A DNA stretch of 64,000 nt, taken from contig OX442314.1 in assembly GCA_949358305.1 (NCBI GenBank), positions 16,981,060 to 17,045,059 of the forward strand, given 5' to 3'. The first letter of the stretch is position 1, and every line of letters begins with the position of its first letter. The DNA is from Strigamia acuminata (taxonomy: Eukaryota; Arthropoda; Chilopoda; Geophilomorpha; Linotaeniidae). Of the stretch, positions 1 through 15,230 are shown in pieces. The position numbers and the translations under genes were made by a program. Below the pieces are notes generated by a model. That model was not told the origin of the DNA. It ran no database searches and saw only the letters and a list, made by a program, of their open reading frames with translations.

Positions 1-3000
1 ACGTTTTAACTGTGAGTCAGTGCCTTTAGCAATTACACCTACTAAATTTGGATTGAGGTATTTATATGTGACGCTTCGGTCTCCCATCACACGGCCTTGG
101 GAATGTACATGTTCTTGAAAATTTAAAAAAAAAGCCATAAATAAGTTGCTTAACGTACATATGTCAAATTTGATACCGTTCAGTGGTTTAACTACTACGT
201 GTGTAATTGAATGAAACGGTGGTAACCTAATGTTCCACATCGGCACGGCCATAATTTTCTAAATAAATAATTTATAATTGAAAACACTAACTGCTATAAT
301 TCAAATAACTTAGTCTTACTTCATTTTTTAAAGCGAGACTGAACCCTGTTACTGTACCCTCGTGTTTAGCAGTATATAAATAAAACGAGGACATTGAATC
401 ACGTACTCCTTGCGTAGCAGATTCTGGATAAACATGCACCTAAACACATTATTAGTAATATTACATTTCTTTATTCAAAGTCTACTTACATGACCACTTG
501 TGGCGAGCAAAAGTATTCCTCGCAAATAATCATCCTCTGGCGGGGGTAGCAACATGACTTGAGCGATTTTGAAATCAAAATTTATAGTTCCAACACCAAT
601 TGGTTCTCCAGTTAGCGAATGAAATTGATATAATAATCCGTTCTTGGTCCGCTAAAGTATTCGTAATTATATTAAAAGCGATTTGAGACTTATTCCCTAG
701 GATTTAATAAGTTTAAAATTACTTTATCGATTCCAACAATGGCACACTGGGGTGATTGTGAAAAATGAGTGGTTTTTGTTTGAGAGAACAAAGCGAACGG
801 TTGATGAGCACTTGCGTCAAAAGGAGCCAAATTCGGGAAATATCTATGCCAAATAATTTTACCATTTGTGCTGTCCATTCCAAACAACTGCAAAAATTAT
901 AAAAATTTATTTTAAATAAAATTAAAAAATTTAAAAACTTATTTTTTGTAATACCTTTCCAGAAAGAGTAGCAACTACAATTATTTTGTTAATGTTGAAT
1001 ACATCTCTGGTAAGTGGGGAAGTTGTTTCAGCAGTCATGAGATTTCTTCTTGGGTATAAACCGCTGATAATTGACAAAATCGAATTTTCCAGTTGAAACA
1101 CTTGACTGGTTAGTCTCTTCAACAACATTGTGAGCAAATTAGCTAGTAATATAAATCAGTATTAGATTTTAGTATTTTTTTCTTTTAGAAACTTTGTTTT
1201 TACTATCATCGAGTCTAAATTCTTGTTCAAATTGAATATCGCTTTCGGACATTGGTAAATCGATCATTTCAACATTAGCTACAGATGCCAGTGCTTCGTC
1301 CCTAGCCCAGAGTAATTTACCTAAAAGAAAAATGTTTAGTGCCATTTGTCAATTATTAAAATTAAAATTTCTGCGTACCATTCAGCTGATACAAAATAAA
1401 AGAATCATCCTGTGTTGTAAAGAAAATTCGATGCGATGACTCGCTTTCTTTGCGAGGGATCATACAAACCCACATCTAAATCAAGTAATAAAAAAAAAAA
1501 ACATTTATTTAGTTTTCCATTCTAGTTTTTGGTAATTTTTTTTTCGTTTTACTCTCTCTGGCGTCCCATAATGTTCAGAAGAAACATCGATTTTAAAAGG
1601 GGTTCCAGAATCGTGTAATTCGGTCACATTACCCACTTCTAATATAATTTGCTCCTGTTTTGTGTAAAAAATTGTTCAGGTAGTTCTGTAAACTCGATTT
1701 ATATCTAAAAACACCTAACCTTTTTTTTTGCCAATGATAACAGTAAATAATCGCCATTATTTTCCACAACACTAAAATCAAGGACCTGTAAAAAGAAAAG
1801 AATAAAGATTTAGCTGTCAGTATTAATAAATTTAATTATTAATTTTGTTTACGTTTGGTAAATCGCGAACAAATGATATGGCATCGTCTTCAATTTGTCC
1901 TAACATTTTGTGCCTAGCGTCGACACTTATACCGAAATACGAATTTTTTTCACCAATAAAACTCGACATACTCATAAATTGGGGCCTAAATGTGAAATTT
2001 GTTTTCTGAAAATCCTGTAAAAAAAAAATCAAATGACAACGTAACGAATTCCCTAATCCTTTATGGTATTACCGGAATCTTTGAAACTACAAACATCGCA
2101 TCAGGGACCATTTTCATTGCGTATACAACTGATGCTTCTTCTTCTATACACGCGAATAAAGTTTCACGTAAAAATTGACACGATACTAAACGAGAACCCC
2201 ATGGCACTTCGTAACTCTGAGTCCAAACAACCCAATTTGAACTGTAATTTAAAACGGTCACGTGTAGTTGTGAGTCTGAAGAAAGACTTATTGCTACCAA
2301 TTTTTCTTCACTCGGATTCAGATGATAAAAACTCTTTACAACGCTAAATAACAAAAGAAAAAAAAAATTTATGTCAGCAGATTAGCAGTTAACCAATCCC
2401 GATTTCAAGTTATTTACTATTCATGCGTTGGTCTAACTATCGGCAATTCCCAGTTTAAATATCCTGTAGCAATTTCCCAATTTCTTATAATTTTGCCTTC
2501 ACCAGAAATAACGTATAATTCATCTGAAACGTTCAAAATGTAAATACAATTTTAACGGTGTGTATACAAACAGTTAATTAACACAACCTTTCCATCCTTG
2601 AAAGAATTCAATATCTCCTTTGGGGCTTGCTTCGTATATCTGTCTCCACACTTGAAAATACAAATATTACGTGTTAACTAAAAAATATATCGAATTTATA
2701 CTACAATCTAAAAATAAAGCGTACCTGTGCCGCCAGATCGAAGATTAAGGGATGCGATAACATTTAAATTTGTTCCCACACAAATTCGTCGAGTTACGGG
2801 GTTGAAATATACGTGCTCTACTCTTCCTATATATTGTTGTCTCCTGCAAAGATTTTATATTGCATATTGGTAATCAAACAGGAAACATAAATAATTAGTT
2901 GAAAAGTAGCTACTGTACCAATCAAATTTCCCAATTTGATCTTCGTACAAGCCAGATGTGTTGGGGAAAATATTTAAAAATAATAATATGCATAGTTTGG

Positions 3001-3037
3001 TTAAAATACTGAATTTGCACACACGCTGAAAATCCAT
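1..3037 (-). CDS. EMC1: ER membrane protein complex subunit 1 (partial, C-terminus beyond window)
   Basis: EMC1 is the large lumenal beta-propeller subunit of the ER membrane protein complex, which inserts tail-anchored and multipass proteins. The first coding exon (2919-3037) starts at the ATG at 3037-3035 with a hydrophobic signal peptide, followed by [11 protein letters not shown], the conserved mature N-terminus of the family. The next exon (about 2720-2845) continues with [13 protein letters not shown] and [16 protein letters not shown]. At the left edge, the frame from about 120 to 1 reads [18 protein letters not shown], a conserved block roughly 240 residues from the end of human EMC1, so the C-terminal part and transmembrane anchor are missing here. 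About ten short introns interrupt the gene. An upstream in-frame TTG is not a plausible start. The identification is firm; exact exon edges in the middle were not all resolved. Confidence 0.93.
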
Positions 3038-3656
3038 GCTTTTGCAGGGTGCCGCTGTTAATGGCAACACGATATCATTTCGAGAACATTAGATTGATGC
3101 GACACCTAACGAGAATATGGATATACTATAAGTATACTATCTGAAATTTACATCTGACCTAAGAATTTTTTATTTTTTATTTTGAATATAATTATTTAAT
3201 TATATTAGTTTCTCAAAAAACAGTAAACAATTATTGATTGTATATCTCTGTGGGAAGTGGGTCTTAGTGTTGTGTCAGAGGTTGTATTGTACAGTATGTA
3301 TGGAGCCTCCATACATGTATGGAGCCTCCATACATGTATGGAGCCTCCATAATGGAGGCCAGTGAGGTGGTGAGGCCACATATCTCAAAACTTTTGTGTA
3401 TACATTTTTTTACAGACAATGTGAAAGAATTTTCTTGGATTAATTTTAATCCCTTTTCTGGTGCGAAAAAACTCAACAATGTTCAACAAGTTTTAAATTC
3501 ACAGCTACTGTAAAGTCTTTTGAATAAATAATAAATTTTAAATGGGAGCAAAAGGAAATACTAAGTCTTAAAAGTTAAAAATAAAATGATCTGAAATTTG
3601 ACGTTGAAACAAAGAAATAACATCTGGTTTATTAATCTTTTTATATTTTTTTTCGA
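3038..3656. other. EMC1 upstream region / GPCR 3' flank
   Basis: This 0.6 kb stretch lies between the EMC1 start and the GPCR stop, both on the minus strand. It should hold the EMC1 promoter and 5' UTR and the GPCR 3' UTR. It is AT-rich and contains the palindromic tandem repeat listed separately. Short open frames on both strands across the repeat show no family resemblance. Confidence 0.6.
3296..3358. repeat. Palindromic 19-bp tandem repeat
   Basis: About three head-to-tail copies of a 19-bp unit (tacatgtatggagcctcca). Each unit contains two dyads: TGGAG-C-CTCCA and TACATGTA. Both strands can therefore fold into a series of small hairpins. The array lies about 260 bp upstream of the EMC1 start codon and about 300 bp downstream of the GPCR stop. 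The copies are identical or nearly so, which suggests recent expansion. Confidence 0.85.
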
Positions 3657-5460
3657 CTATAAATATTTTGTAATAAAAATTTTTTTATATTCCAATTGAT
3701 CGCAGTTGTTCAGCTGTTCATCATCTGTGTCGAATGGAGCAATTACAACATTTTCACCAATTTTTGAAGCAATGTTTTTATAATCTTCTCTATACACGTT
3801 CCTCCGAGAAGAAAGTGATAAGGTTTTTTCATTATCGTTTAGCTTGCTTTCACTTACGGCTTCTGCTAATTGCACATACAAATTTCTTTTAAAATCGTTT
3901 TGAGGGCTACTAGTAATTACATCCGAATCGATTTGGTCTAAATCATTCAAAGATAAAGACAGACGATTTCTACTTTTTGTCCAAGTGTCCGAATTGGCAC
4001 AAATCTTGACAGGACAGTCCTGACAACTTCTATCCGTAATCTCAGTCATCGGCAGTGGGTTTTCTCGAACATTGTGAAATTCAAAGTCTTCATTTGCAGC
4101 CACGGAACCACAAACTGAACTCGTGTCGTCATCGGAATAATCTCCAACATAACTATTTCCATTTGTCAGTTGTAAATGCGCATCCAGGCATTTTTCATTC
4201 TTAAGAGTATTCAAATGTATCATAAAGTTATCCCGCACTGGAGTCAACACTATTCCGTTGACACTAGTCCTTTGGAAAGTAGTTGGCCAAACGAGACTAT
4301 CTTCTTTCACTCCGCTGCAAACCTTAAAAGTGGACTTGTTTGGAAAGTTGGTGTCGAATAATCGACGAGGAATAACTTTGGCTTCTGACAACTCATTTAT
4401 GTATTGAAAGGTGTTACACGATTCGGCTAAAATTAAAAAAATCTAATAATTTAAAACAAAACAAAAATCATTACCTGATTAAATAAATGTAAAAAAAAAT
4501 ACCAAACGAATGACGAATCAAAGTTGGGCTGCGAAATGTCTTTTTTAGAGCTGCCCAATGTGTTTTATCAGCTAACACCAAAACAAAAGGCAAAAATAGT
4601 GTGTCTGCAAAAGAAAGCCATGCAAATCCATTTTCCAACCAAGGAGATGAAATTGGTAAAACAAATAAAATAAATATAGTTATTATCTGCAATATTAAAA
4701 AAATAAATAATAAAAAAATAAAAATAATTTATGACTGAATAGCAAACAGCGCGGGAACTAACTTAAGTGCACCGGCCCAACTTACCAAATAAGGCAAATG
4801 ATGGACAGCGTAGCACGAAAGGGATGTGGCGAAGACGACCGAGCACTGATTAAGGGGCCGAGTAATGGAAGCATAACGAGAACTCAATTTATAGAGGCAA
4901 AGCAAGAGTGCGCACACCAGATGCGACGAAAACGAAAGTGTCAAAATGAGAACGTACAAAATGGCGAACGGAAAGGGCCATTGAATAGAGAACACAATGC
5001 ACGAAGGCGTTGAAGTGGCGGAAGAAAAAGGTTCGGAAAACCGTGAGAAAATCCCCGAAAGCCCGACACAGATGCACAGTAAGGATAAAAACACAACGTG
5101 ATAACGAACTTGGTTAGCACTTACGCGATAACGATGACGGGACTGCGAATACAGCACACGGTCCACACACATAGAAACCAATATTAAAACCTGCAGCACA
5201 CGCATTGAAACGAACGACCATACAAAAAACAAGCAAACCGACGAAGGAAACGAAGAGCGAAGCAGCAGAAACACTAACGAATAGGAAAACAAGAAGAAAC
5301 ACGAAACGAGCTCTACGGATGTTAAACAAACGATAAATAAATGCACAGTGGACCAATGGGTCCGATACGAATGGTAAACAAACAGGGAAGACAACGAAAG
5401 AAGAATAGGCAAGGGACACAAACATGTCAGCAGCAACCAGCTAAGTATGATAGGCTCCAT
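3657..5460 (-). CDS. Orphan rhodopsin-like (class A) GPCR
   Basis: Three exons (4786-5460, 4503-4686, 3657-4426) join in frame to a protein of about 542 residues. Exon 1 encodes TM1-TM6: TM1 from ILSWLLLTCL, a TM3 Cys (SSVCLFFVW) that could pair with an ECL2 Cys (STPSC), and a DRY-like motif reading DRVLYS. Exon 2 gives TM7 and the start of helix 8 (ADKTHWAALKKTF). Exon 3 is a polar cytoplasmic tail of about 255 residues. The TM7 NPxxY motif is not recognisable (region FADTLFLPFV) and the TM6 CWxP is degenerate (CYAVHHLPY). The exon 1 donor is a strong gtaagt. For exon 2, a donor at 4502/4501 (gtattt) is the one that keeps the tail in frame. The start is the first ATG in the open frame (5460), leaving almost no extracellular N-terminus, so an upstream exon is possible. 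Ligand and subfamily are unknown. Confidence 0.78.
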
Positions 5461-6616
5461 TACCAATACATCGCCATGGATCTAACGAGATGAAATTATG
5501 GAGTTGAGTCAATGGCCCACATGACGATCTTTCTTTCGTCCTTGGGAGTTTTTGACCGAGGAGAAAAGGGCGCGAGGTCGATCCGAGAGTAAATCTCCCT
5601 CAGGCCCGACTGCTGGAGCACTCGCTTCCGCGTTGTTAGTTGGAGTGCCCACGTTCGGAGCCCCACACGCACAAACTCGCGTCCGCCTGGTCAAGTGCGA
5701 TTGCAGGCTCACTAGTGCGCACTCGTTCGCTACGTGGCAGTGGATTAGTGTTGCATGACGGCACACACCGTGCTCAATCCGTTGCGCTCTTACAATTCGC
5801 TCGTGTCTAATCAGAGAAAATGTTAAGGCTAATAAACTTAAGATGTGGCTTGTTGCTTAATTACACGTTAGTCGCAGAGCTGAGCAGGTGATTGGCAGTT
5901 GGTGCAGATGGTGAAGTGGCGTGTGTGGAGGGAAATCGAGTTCGACCCGGAACTCCACTTATGCTTTCGGGCGAGAAGAATGAACCGACTATACAGAGTG
6001 AAAGAATGAGCCGAGTATAGAGAAAAATGTGCAGAATAATCCCACGACATACTGGCCTCGCTCACATAGAGGGGCGGGTCTCGCAATTGACGCGCACCAC
6101 GCAACATCGGGATCGCCACGCGCCTTCTTACACACCCATCTAATTTCATTCAATTTTTATTTAAATATTGAACCACTTTTTATCATACAAAAAAGAAATG
6201 CCAAATAATTACTAATCGTGAAGCAAATAAATCGATCCATTTTCGGTTACTACAACCATATTATATTCTGTACAAATTCGTTAAATTAAAACAATTTCTT
6301 TCCTGTATTTATTATTATTATTATTATTTATTATAATTGTTTTTTTTTTTGTGTTTTATTCTCTTTTTTTTTTAATACAATATAATTCAATATTAATTTA
6401 TTTTAGTGGCCGTAACGTGAAACGTGAGTCGTTGCACAAAATTTGAGTCCACAAATTTGGCAGTGCCAAAATTTTTATTAAATCTGTTTGAAATCAACAG
6501 CATTAAATTGATCACTACACCAGAGGTGAGGGTGTCGTGGTCAATTTGTTTTCTGTTGCCTCATCACAAATGACTCGAATAAAAACGTATCTCAAAGTCT
6601 AGTTTCTCAGTGACTT
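5461..6616. other. GPCR upstream region, GC-rich island at about 5510-6130
   Basis: The stretch lies between the GPCR start and the RER1 stop. Bases 5510-6130 are clearly richer in G+C and CpG than the surrounding DNA. Open frames on both strands (for example 5509-5766 and 5868-6149, minus strand) have no recognisable protein signature and are best read as promoter or 5' UTR of the GPCR. Bases 6150-6600 return to AT-rich DNA with T-runs and are probably RER1 3' UTR. I see no tRNA or transposon signature. Confidence 0.45.
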
Positions 6617-7672
6617 CTAACCGGCCCTGCCCGAATCTTCTTGGGCGCGATAACGTGGTTTCCCATGAGTGAACGGGATATAACGGTATTTGATCATATG
6701 CTAAAATGTTAAATGTTCATTTTAAAAACAAAATACCTCAAAATTTTTTTTTTAAAAATATATAAATTATTACCTTGATTTGCCTTTTCATCGTTATACA
6801 AAACAACGTGATGAAATACATGACCAAAATGGGCCAGAACACAGGGATATTAAAAGCATCAAAAAATGTGCAAATCATAGCGATGACAACTGCCTTTGTT
6901 GCTGAATACCAAAATTTGAATTCTGGCAAACGTCGAATAAACGGTCGAAATTCTTCATTAATTTTCGTTGGTAATTCCGGACCATCCTCTGAAATAAATC
7001 AAATTTGTTGTAAGTCAGTTTACGATTTATTTTATTTTTTGACAAATTCGTGCTGTTTAATACTGAGATCATAAAAAAAAAACAAAAGAAAATTTCAAGA
7101 TAAACACTTGCAACAACTTAAAACATCTCGAAAACAAAGCATAACTAGCATTAAAACATCATCTATCACGCATGAAAAATGCCCCCCATTATTCTATTAA
7201 TTAGCCATAAAATTATACATTGTCTAAACATAAACATTTGTTTCAAATGACCAATCATATTACCTATTTCATCCTGCATGGCTGGATCAATTTTAGGCGA
7301 GAGAAATGCGATGAACAAATTAAGATGATAAATACCCAACGCGTAGGTTATAATATACCATCCCTGAAACACAAAAAAATCATATTTATCAACGACTTAA
7401 CTCGTTTGAATGTCTACATACTTGTAAATAAAAAACTCGTGCCAAATATAGTAATCCTAGTATCAATGTTGCTGCCCACCGGCCGAGCGTATATGGTGTC
7501 CACGAGTCCAACAGCTTCTGATATAACTGAAGTGGATAACACTATAGGTAACATTTTATTGTTTCTTTAAACGTGTGTGTATCATTTTAATTTCCTTCAC
7601 CTGACATAGCCTTCTGTAAGCACGCGTCAATATTCTGGGTTGTGGTTTAAGAGTGGCCGAGTCGCCCTCCAT
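6617..7672 (-). CDS. RER1: RER1, Golgi-to-ER retrieval receptor
   Basis: RER1 is a four-TM protein of the early Golgi that returns unassembled or escaped membrane proteins to the ER in COPI vesicles. Five exons (7601-7672, 7422-7526, 7264-7363, 6774-6988, 6617-6700) splice cleanly to a protein of 191 residues, the usual family length. Diagnostic blocks are [65 protein letters not shown] and [19 protein letters not shown]. The C-terminus is THGKPRYR followed by a short acidic/basic tail. The start ATG (7672-7670) is followed by the short variable N-terminus expected for RER1. The gene is head-to-head with the NOL7-like gene. Confidence 0.96.
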
Positions 7673-8127
7673 ATCGGTGTTTTAGGCCTAAAACGTCTTT
7701 TATAGGCTCACAATTTGACTTTTGGTAAAATGTGTGACTTCCAAGGAACGATCATACATCTGAATTCAGTTAATTCGAGTCTACTCTTTGCTGTTTGCCC
7801 AATTGTTTTTGACAAACGTACAATGATATCTCGATGTAACTTCTCGATTATCCGGCCCAGTCATGGACGCCACGTTGCCAGCCTCGGTTTCACTTTTATC
7901 GGTAGCGGCGGCTGGCGATTGAGTCACAGAATAACATTATTTTGTGATTGAGTTATAAAATTGTAATGTTAATTTTTTTGCTTTTTCTTTTTTCTTGTTG
8001 AGTTTTTTATTTGCTTTTTCTTTTTCGTTATTGGATTAAAATTAAAATATTAAAATAAAAATATTTTATATTTTAGCGACACCTACTGAGAAAGTGTTCA
8101 ATTCGGCCAGTCACAACACGCTGCAAC
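7673..8127. promoter_or_regulatory. Shared divergent promoter region, RER1 / NOL7-like
   Basis: 455 bp separate the two divergent start codons. The interval must hold both 5' UTRs and promoters. It is mostly AT-rich, with a more mixed segment at about 7840-7930. No TATA box or specific factor site can be assigned with confidence. Confidence 0.5.
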
Positions 8128-8778
8128 ATGGCGGACAGCGAGGACGATTTACCGGAGAGTATCAGTTTTTCCGCTTCTAAAAGCCAAGCTATAAAGGATT
8201 TCCAGTTATCCGTTAAAAAAGGAATCTCAAAAAAGCGGCGTGTTAAAAGGCAGAATAATAACGATGAGGAAACACAAATACAGCGAAAACCTAAAAAGGT
8301 TTCGAGTCGTCTTATGTTTATACTTATGCTGCTAAAATAAATTTTCTTAACTATTTAGGAAAGACTACCGAAACCAACTTTCGAAGAAAGTGAAACAAGT
8401 ATTTCGGATGATAATATTCGTATAATCGAAGCTGGGTAAAAGCATATTAAGTTTTTTTCTTTATATTTTTATAATGAATTAATTTTAAATTTTCATATTT
8501 TCAAACAAATTTAGGACCACTGTATTTCAAATTGAAACCATAGACGATAATTTATCCAAAGCGCACAAAATGTCCGATAAGGCCATTGAGTTTCGACGTA
8601 AACAGCTATCGAAAAGAAGTATTGAAAGACAAACAGGTAAAAAAAAAATGAAATAATCAGGTAAAATTTAATTACAACTTAGGTTTTGACTATATTTGCA
8701 GCAAAATCCTGGTTAAGCCAACGTATCAAAGTTGCAACTAGAACATCAACTCAATGTAAGGCAATTGGAAGGCAATAA
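8128..8778 (+). CDS. NOL7: NOL7-like nucleolar protein
   Basis: Four exons (8128-8298, 8359-8435, 8515-8636, 8702-8778) give a small basic protein of 148 residues. The N-terminus is acidic, followed by DLPESISFSASKSQAIKDF, which matches the acidic stretch plus 'PEELTF' motif at the start of the NOL7 conserved domain. A Lys/Arg-rich segment follows (KKGISKKRRVKRQ). The C-terminal part (TVFQIETIDDNL, then a basic helix with FRRKQL and TAKSWLSQRIK) resembles the short conserved C-terminal block of NOL7. NOL7 is a nucleolar protein of the small-subunit processome. The protein is shorter than human NOL7 (257 residues). The last codons follow a possible splice donor (AT|gtaagg at about 8755), so a further 3' exon cannot be excluded. 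The gene is convergent with PI3K; the stops are 120 bp apart. Confidence 0.55.
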
Positions 8779-8898
8779 AATTTGTAATTTTTGTTAAAAT
8801 TTAAAAAAAAAAATGCAAGGGTCGTCATTACTTAAGGCAAACTGGAAATGAATGATTGAATGCATAATAAATTGAGTATGACAAAAGTCTATTCCATT

Positions 8899-13028
<4,130 letters not shown>

Positions 13029-13444
13029 TTTACAAATTCAAAATAATAAGGATGATTATTTTTTTTGTTTCAAATACTCTCAATCACCCTGCTGGAATCA
13101 ACTAATACATAATAGATGCACACAAACAGATATGCGGAAATCGGATGTTGCTTACTTTCCCCCTCTCGTTTATTTACATCTTTCTTGATAACGTCTAGCC
13201 GAGAACTACTAGCGAGCGGACGATACTAAACGTTTTATTGTATTACGTTTTTTATTTTATTTTATTATTTAAAATTTTAAAATTTAATTTTTATCACATA
13301 AATTAAAATATTTTGTAAGATAATAATATTAAATAAAAACTTTTATTGTAATTAATTAGTTTGTTATTAATAAATTGAAGGGTGTTGTTCTGCTGATAAC
13401 GAAAATACAGCGCTGCACAGTGCCAGGTTTTATAAACATCTAGC
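13029..13444. promoter_or_regulatory. Shared divergent promoter region, PI3K / PPP1R7
   Basis: 416 bp lie between the two divergent start codons. Bases 13240-13370 are very AT-rich. No individual promoter element can be assigned. Confidence 0.5.
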
Positions 13445-14940
13445 ATGGCTGATCATGATTCCGAAGCTGGGGGAGAAGCTGTAGAACAGCATTCTCCTTT
13501 AGTAATCGACCCAGAACCAAGTAATTATCTAGATTGCTTTAGACCTCTGTGTAAGTTTATTTGTTTCATAATAATATTTTTTTAGTGCCTACAGATGATC
13601 ACAAGGAGTTGTCACTTGTGGATCCTGAAGCCATAGTAAGAAAGTGATCAATTGTTCATTTTCATAATTTTTTATTGTATTTTTCAAATTCTAGGATGTT
13701 GATTTGAACCACTGTAGAATTGAAAAAATTGAGTTCCTAGAACGGTTACGGAAACTTGAGGTTTTGGCTGTTTTATTTAATTTATTATTAATTTATTATT
13801 GTTAATTTTATTGCGTTTAAAAGTCCAATCTTTTATTTTTTATAGACACTGTGTTTACGGCAGAATTTAATTAAGAAGCTTGAAAACTTAGATTGTGCAG
13901 TCACATTAAAGGAGTTAGATTTGTACGATAATCAGATATCGGATATTGAAAATCTCAATGGACTTGTAAATCTAGAGTAAGTTTAAAAAGCGCAAAACGT
14001 TAGTGCTATTTAATGTGAAACTTTTTATCAATTTGAATAGGATTCTGGATTTATCGTTTAACCGAATTAAGCAGATAAGAGGACTCGATCGGCTGGCTAA
14101 ATTAAAAAAGCTTTTTCTGGTTAACAATAAAATCTCCAAAATTGAGAATTTAAATCACTTAAGCAATTTGGAGATGCTCGAGTTGGGTTCGAACAAAATC
14201 CGGGTATTTTATATTTGTGTTACTAATGTCGGCAATCTTTTAGTAATAAGTTTTTAAATTTTAGGTGATTGAAAATTTAGACGGATTGTTCAAACTTAAG
14301 TCACTTTTTCTTGGGAAAAACAAAATCGTCAAGTTGGAAAATTTAGAATATTTAATTAGCTTGGAAGTCCTTAGTATCCAGGTAAAAAACCAAAATATAA
14401 ATAATTTATTTTGATGATATTTTGAACCATTGTTTTTTTTCAGAGTAACAGAATTGTTAAATTATCAGGTTTGGATAAATTGCTTTGTTTGGATCAACTT
14501 TACATTAGTCAAAATGGAATTGAAAAGATAGAAAATTTGACATATAATGTATGATATCCGTTTAAAGAATCAGATCGGTCAGTAAACATGAAGTTTTTTC
14601 TAGACTAAGTTGCATACCCTCGACCTGGCTACAAATCGAATTAAAAAACTCGAAAATGTGACTCATTTAAAAGAGATGGAAGAACTGTGGGTAAGAAATT
14701 TAGTTTACAAAAACGTAAACGCTCAAACAAAATAATAATAATAATTTTTTTTTTTTAATATTTCAGATTAATCATAATCAAATTGATGAATGGAATGATT
14801 TAAATGAATTAGTTAACATTAAGACGTTGACAACAGTATATTTTGAGGGAAATCCGATCCAAAAAGACCCAATGTACCGAAGAAAATTAATGACACTCTT
14901 GCCCCAAATTCAACAAATCGATGCCACCCTTTGCAAATGA
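13445..14940 (+). CDS. PPP1R7: Protein phosphatase 1 regulatory subunit 7 (sds22)
   Basis: PPP1R7/sds22 is a leucine-rich-repeat protein that binds and stabilises the PP1 catalytic subunit during PP1 biogenesis and mitosis. After an acidic N-terminus (MADHDSEAGGEAVEQ), about eleven 22-residue SDS22-type LRRs follow. Examples are LKELDLYDNQISDIENLNGL, LEILDLSFNRIKQIRGLDRL, LKKLFLVNNKISKIENLNHL and LHTLDLATNRIKKLENVTHL. The C-terminal LRR cap (VYFEGNPIQKDPMYRRKL, LPQIQQIDATLCK) is typical of the family. Exon 1 has two usable donors (A|gtaatt at about 13520 and T|gtaagt at about 13551) with the same phase, so the linker before MPTDDHKELS is uncertain by about 10 residues. AATAAA at 15021-15026 is a likely polyadenylation signal. 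Confidence 0.95.
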
Positions 14941-15230
14941 ATAATTGACGGACTTATCTTTTGATTTAATTCGATAGTTAAATTAAATTTCTTTGATACA
15001 GAGAATGTGCAGCCAATATCAATAAAGTTTAAATAATATTAATAATACATTTCATAAACATTTGTTTACGTTTAATCTGTATAAAAATTTATTACAATTC
15101 AAATTCTACATTTTGTCACCGATGAACATATTTTTGTTTCAGTAGGTTTCATAATGGTGGAAGTAAATCTACAATTCAAATTTTAAAAAAAATTAAACGA
15201 TTAAAACTTTTTTTTAGACTAACGTCAAAT
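14941..15230. other. Convergent 3' flanks of PPP1R7 and PUSL1
   Basis: AT-rich tail-to-tail spacer. It contains the PPP1R7 polyadenylation signal AATAAA (15021-15026). Nothing else is recognisable. Confidence 0.6.

Noticed and set aside
3296-3358. Short tandem units as a CRISPR array
   Set aside because: The repeats are directly adjacent without spacers, and the genome is eukaryotic.
5935-5965. A tRNA T-arm-like sequence (gttcgacccgg)
   Set aside because: It forms a simple GAGTTC/GAACTC hairpin, but no A box, acceptor stem or anticodon arm can be built around it.
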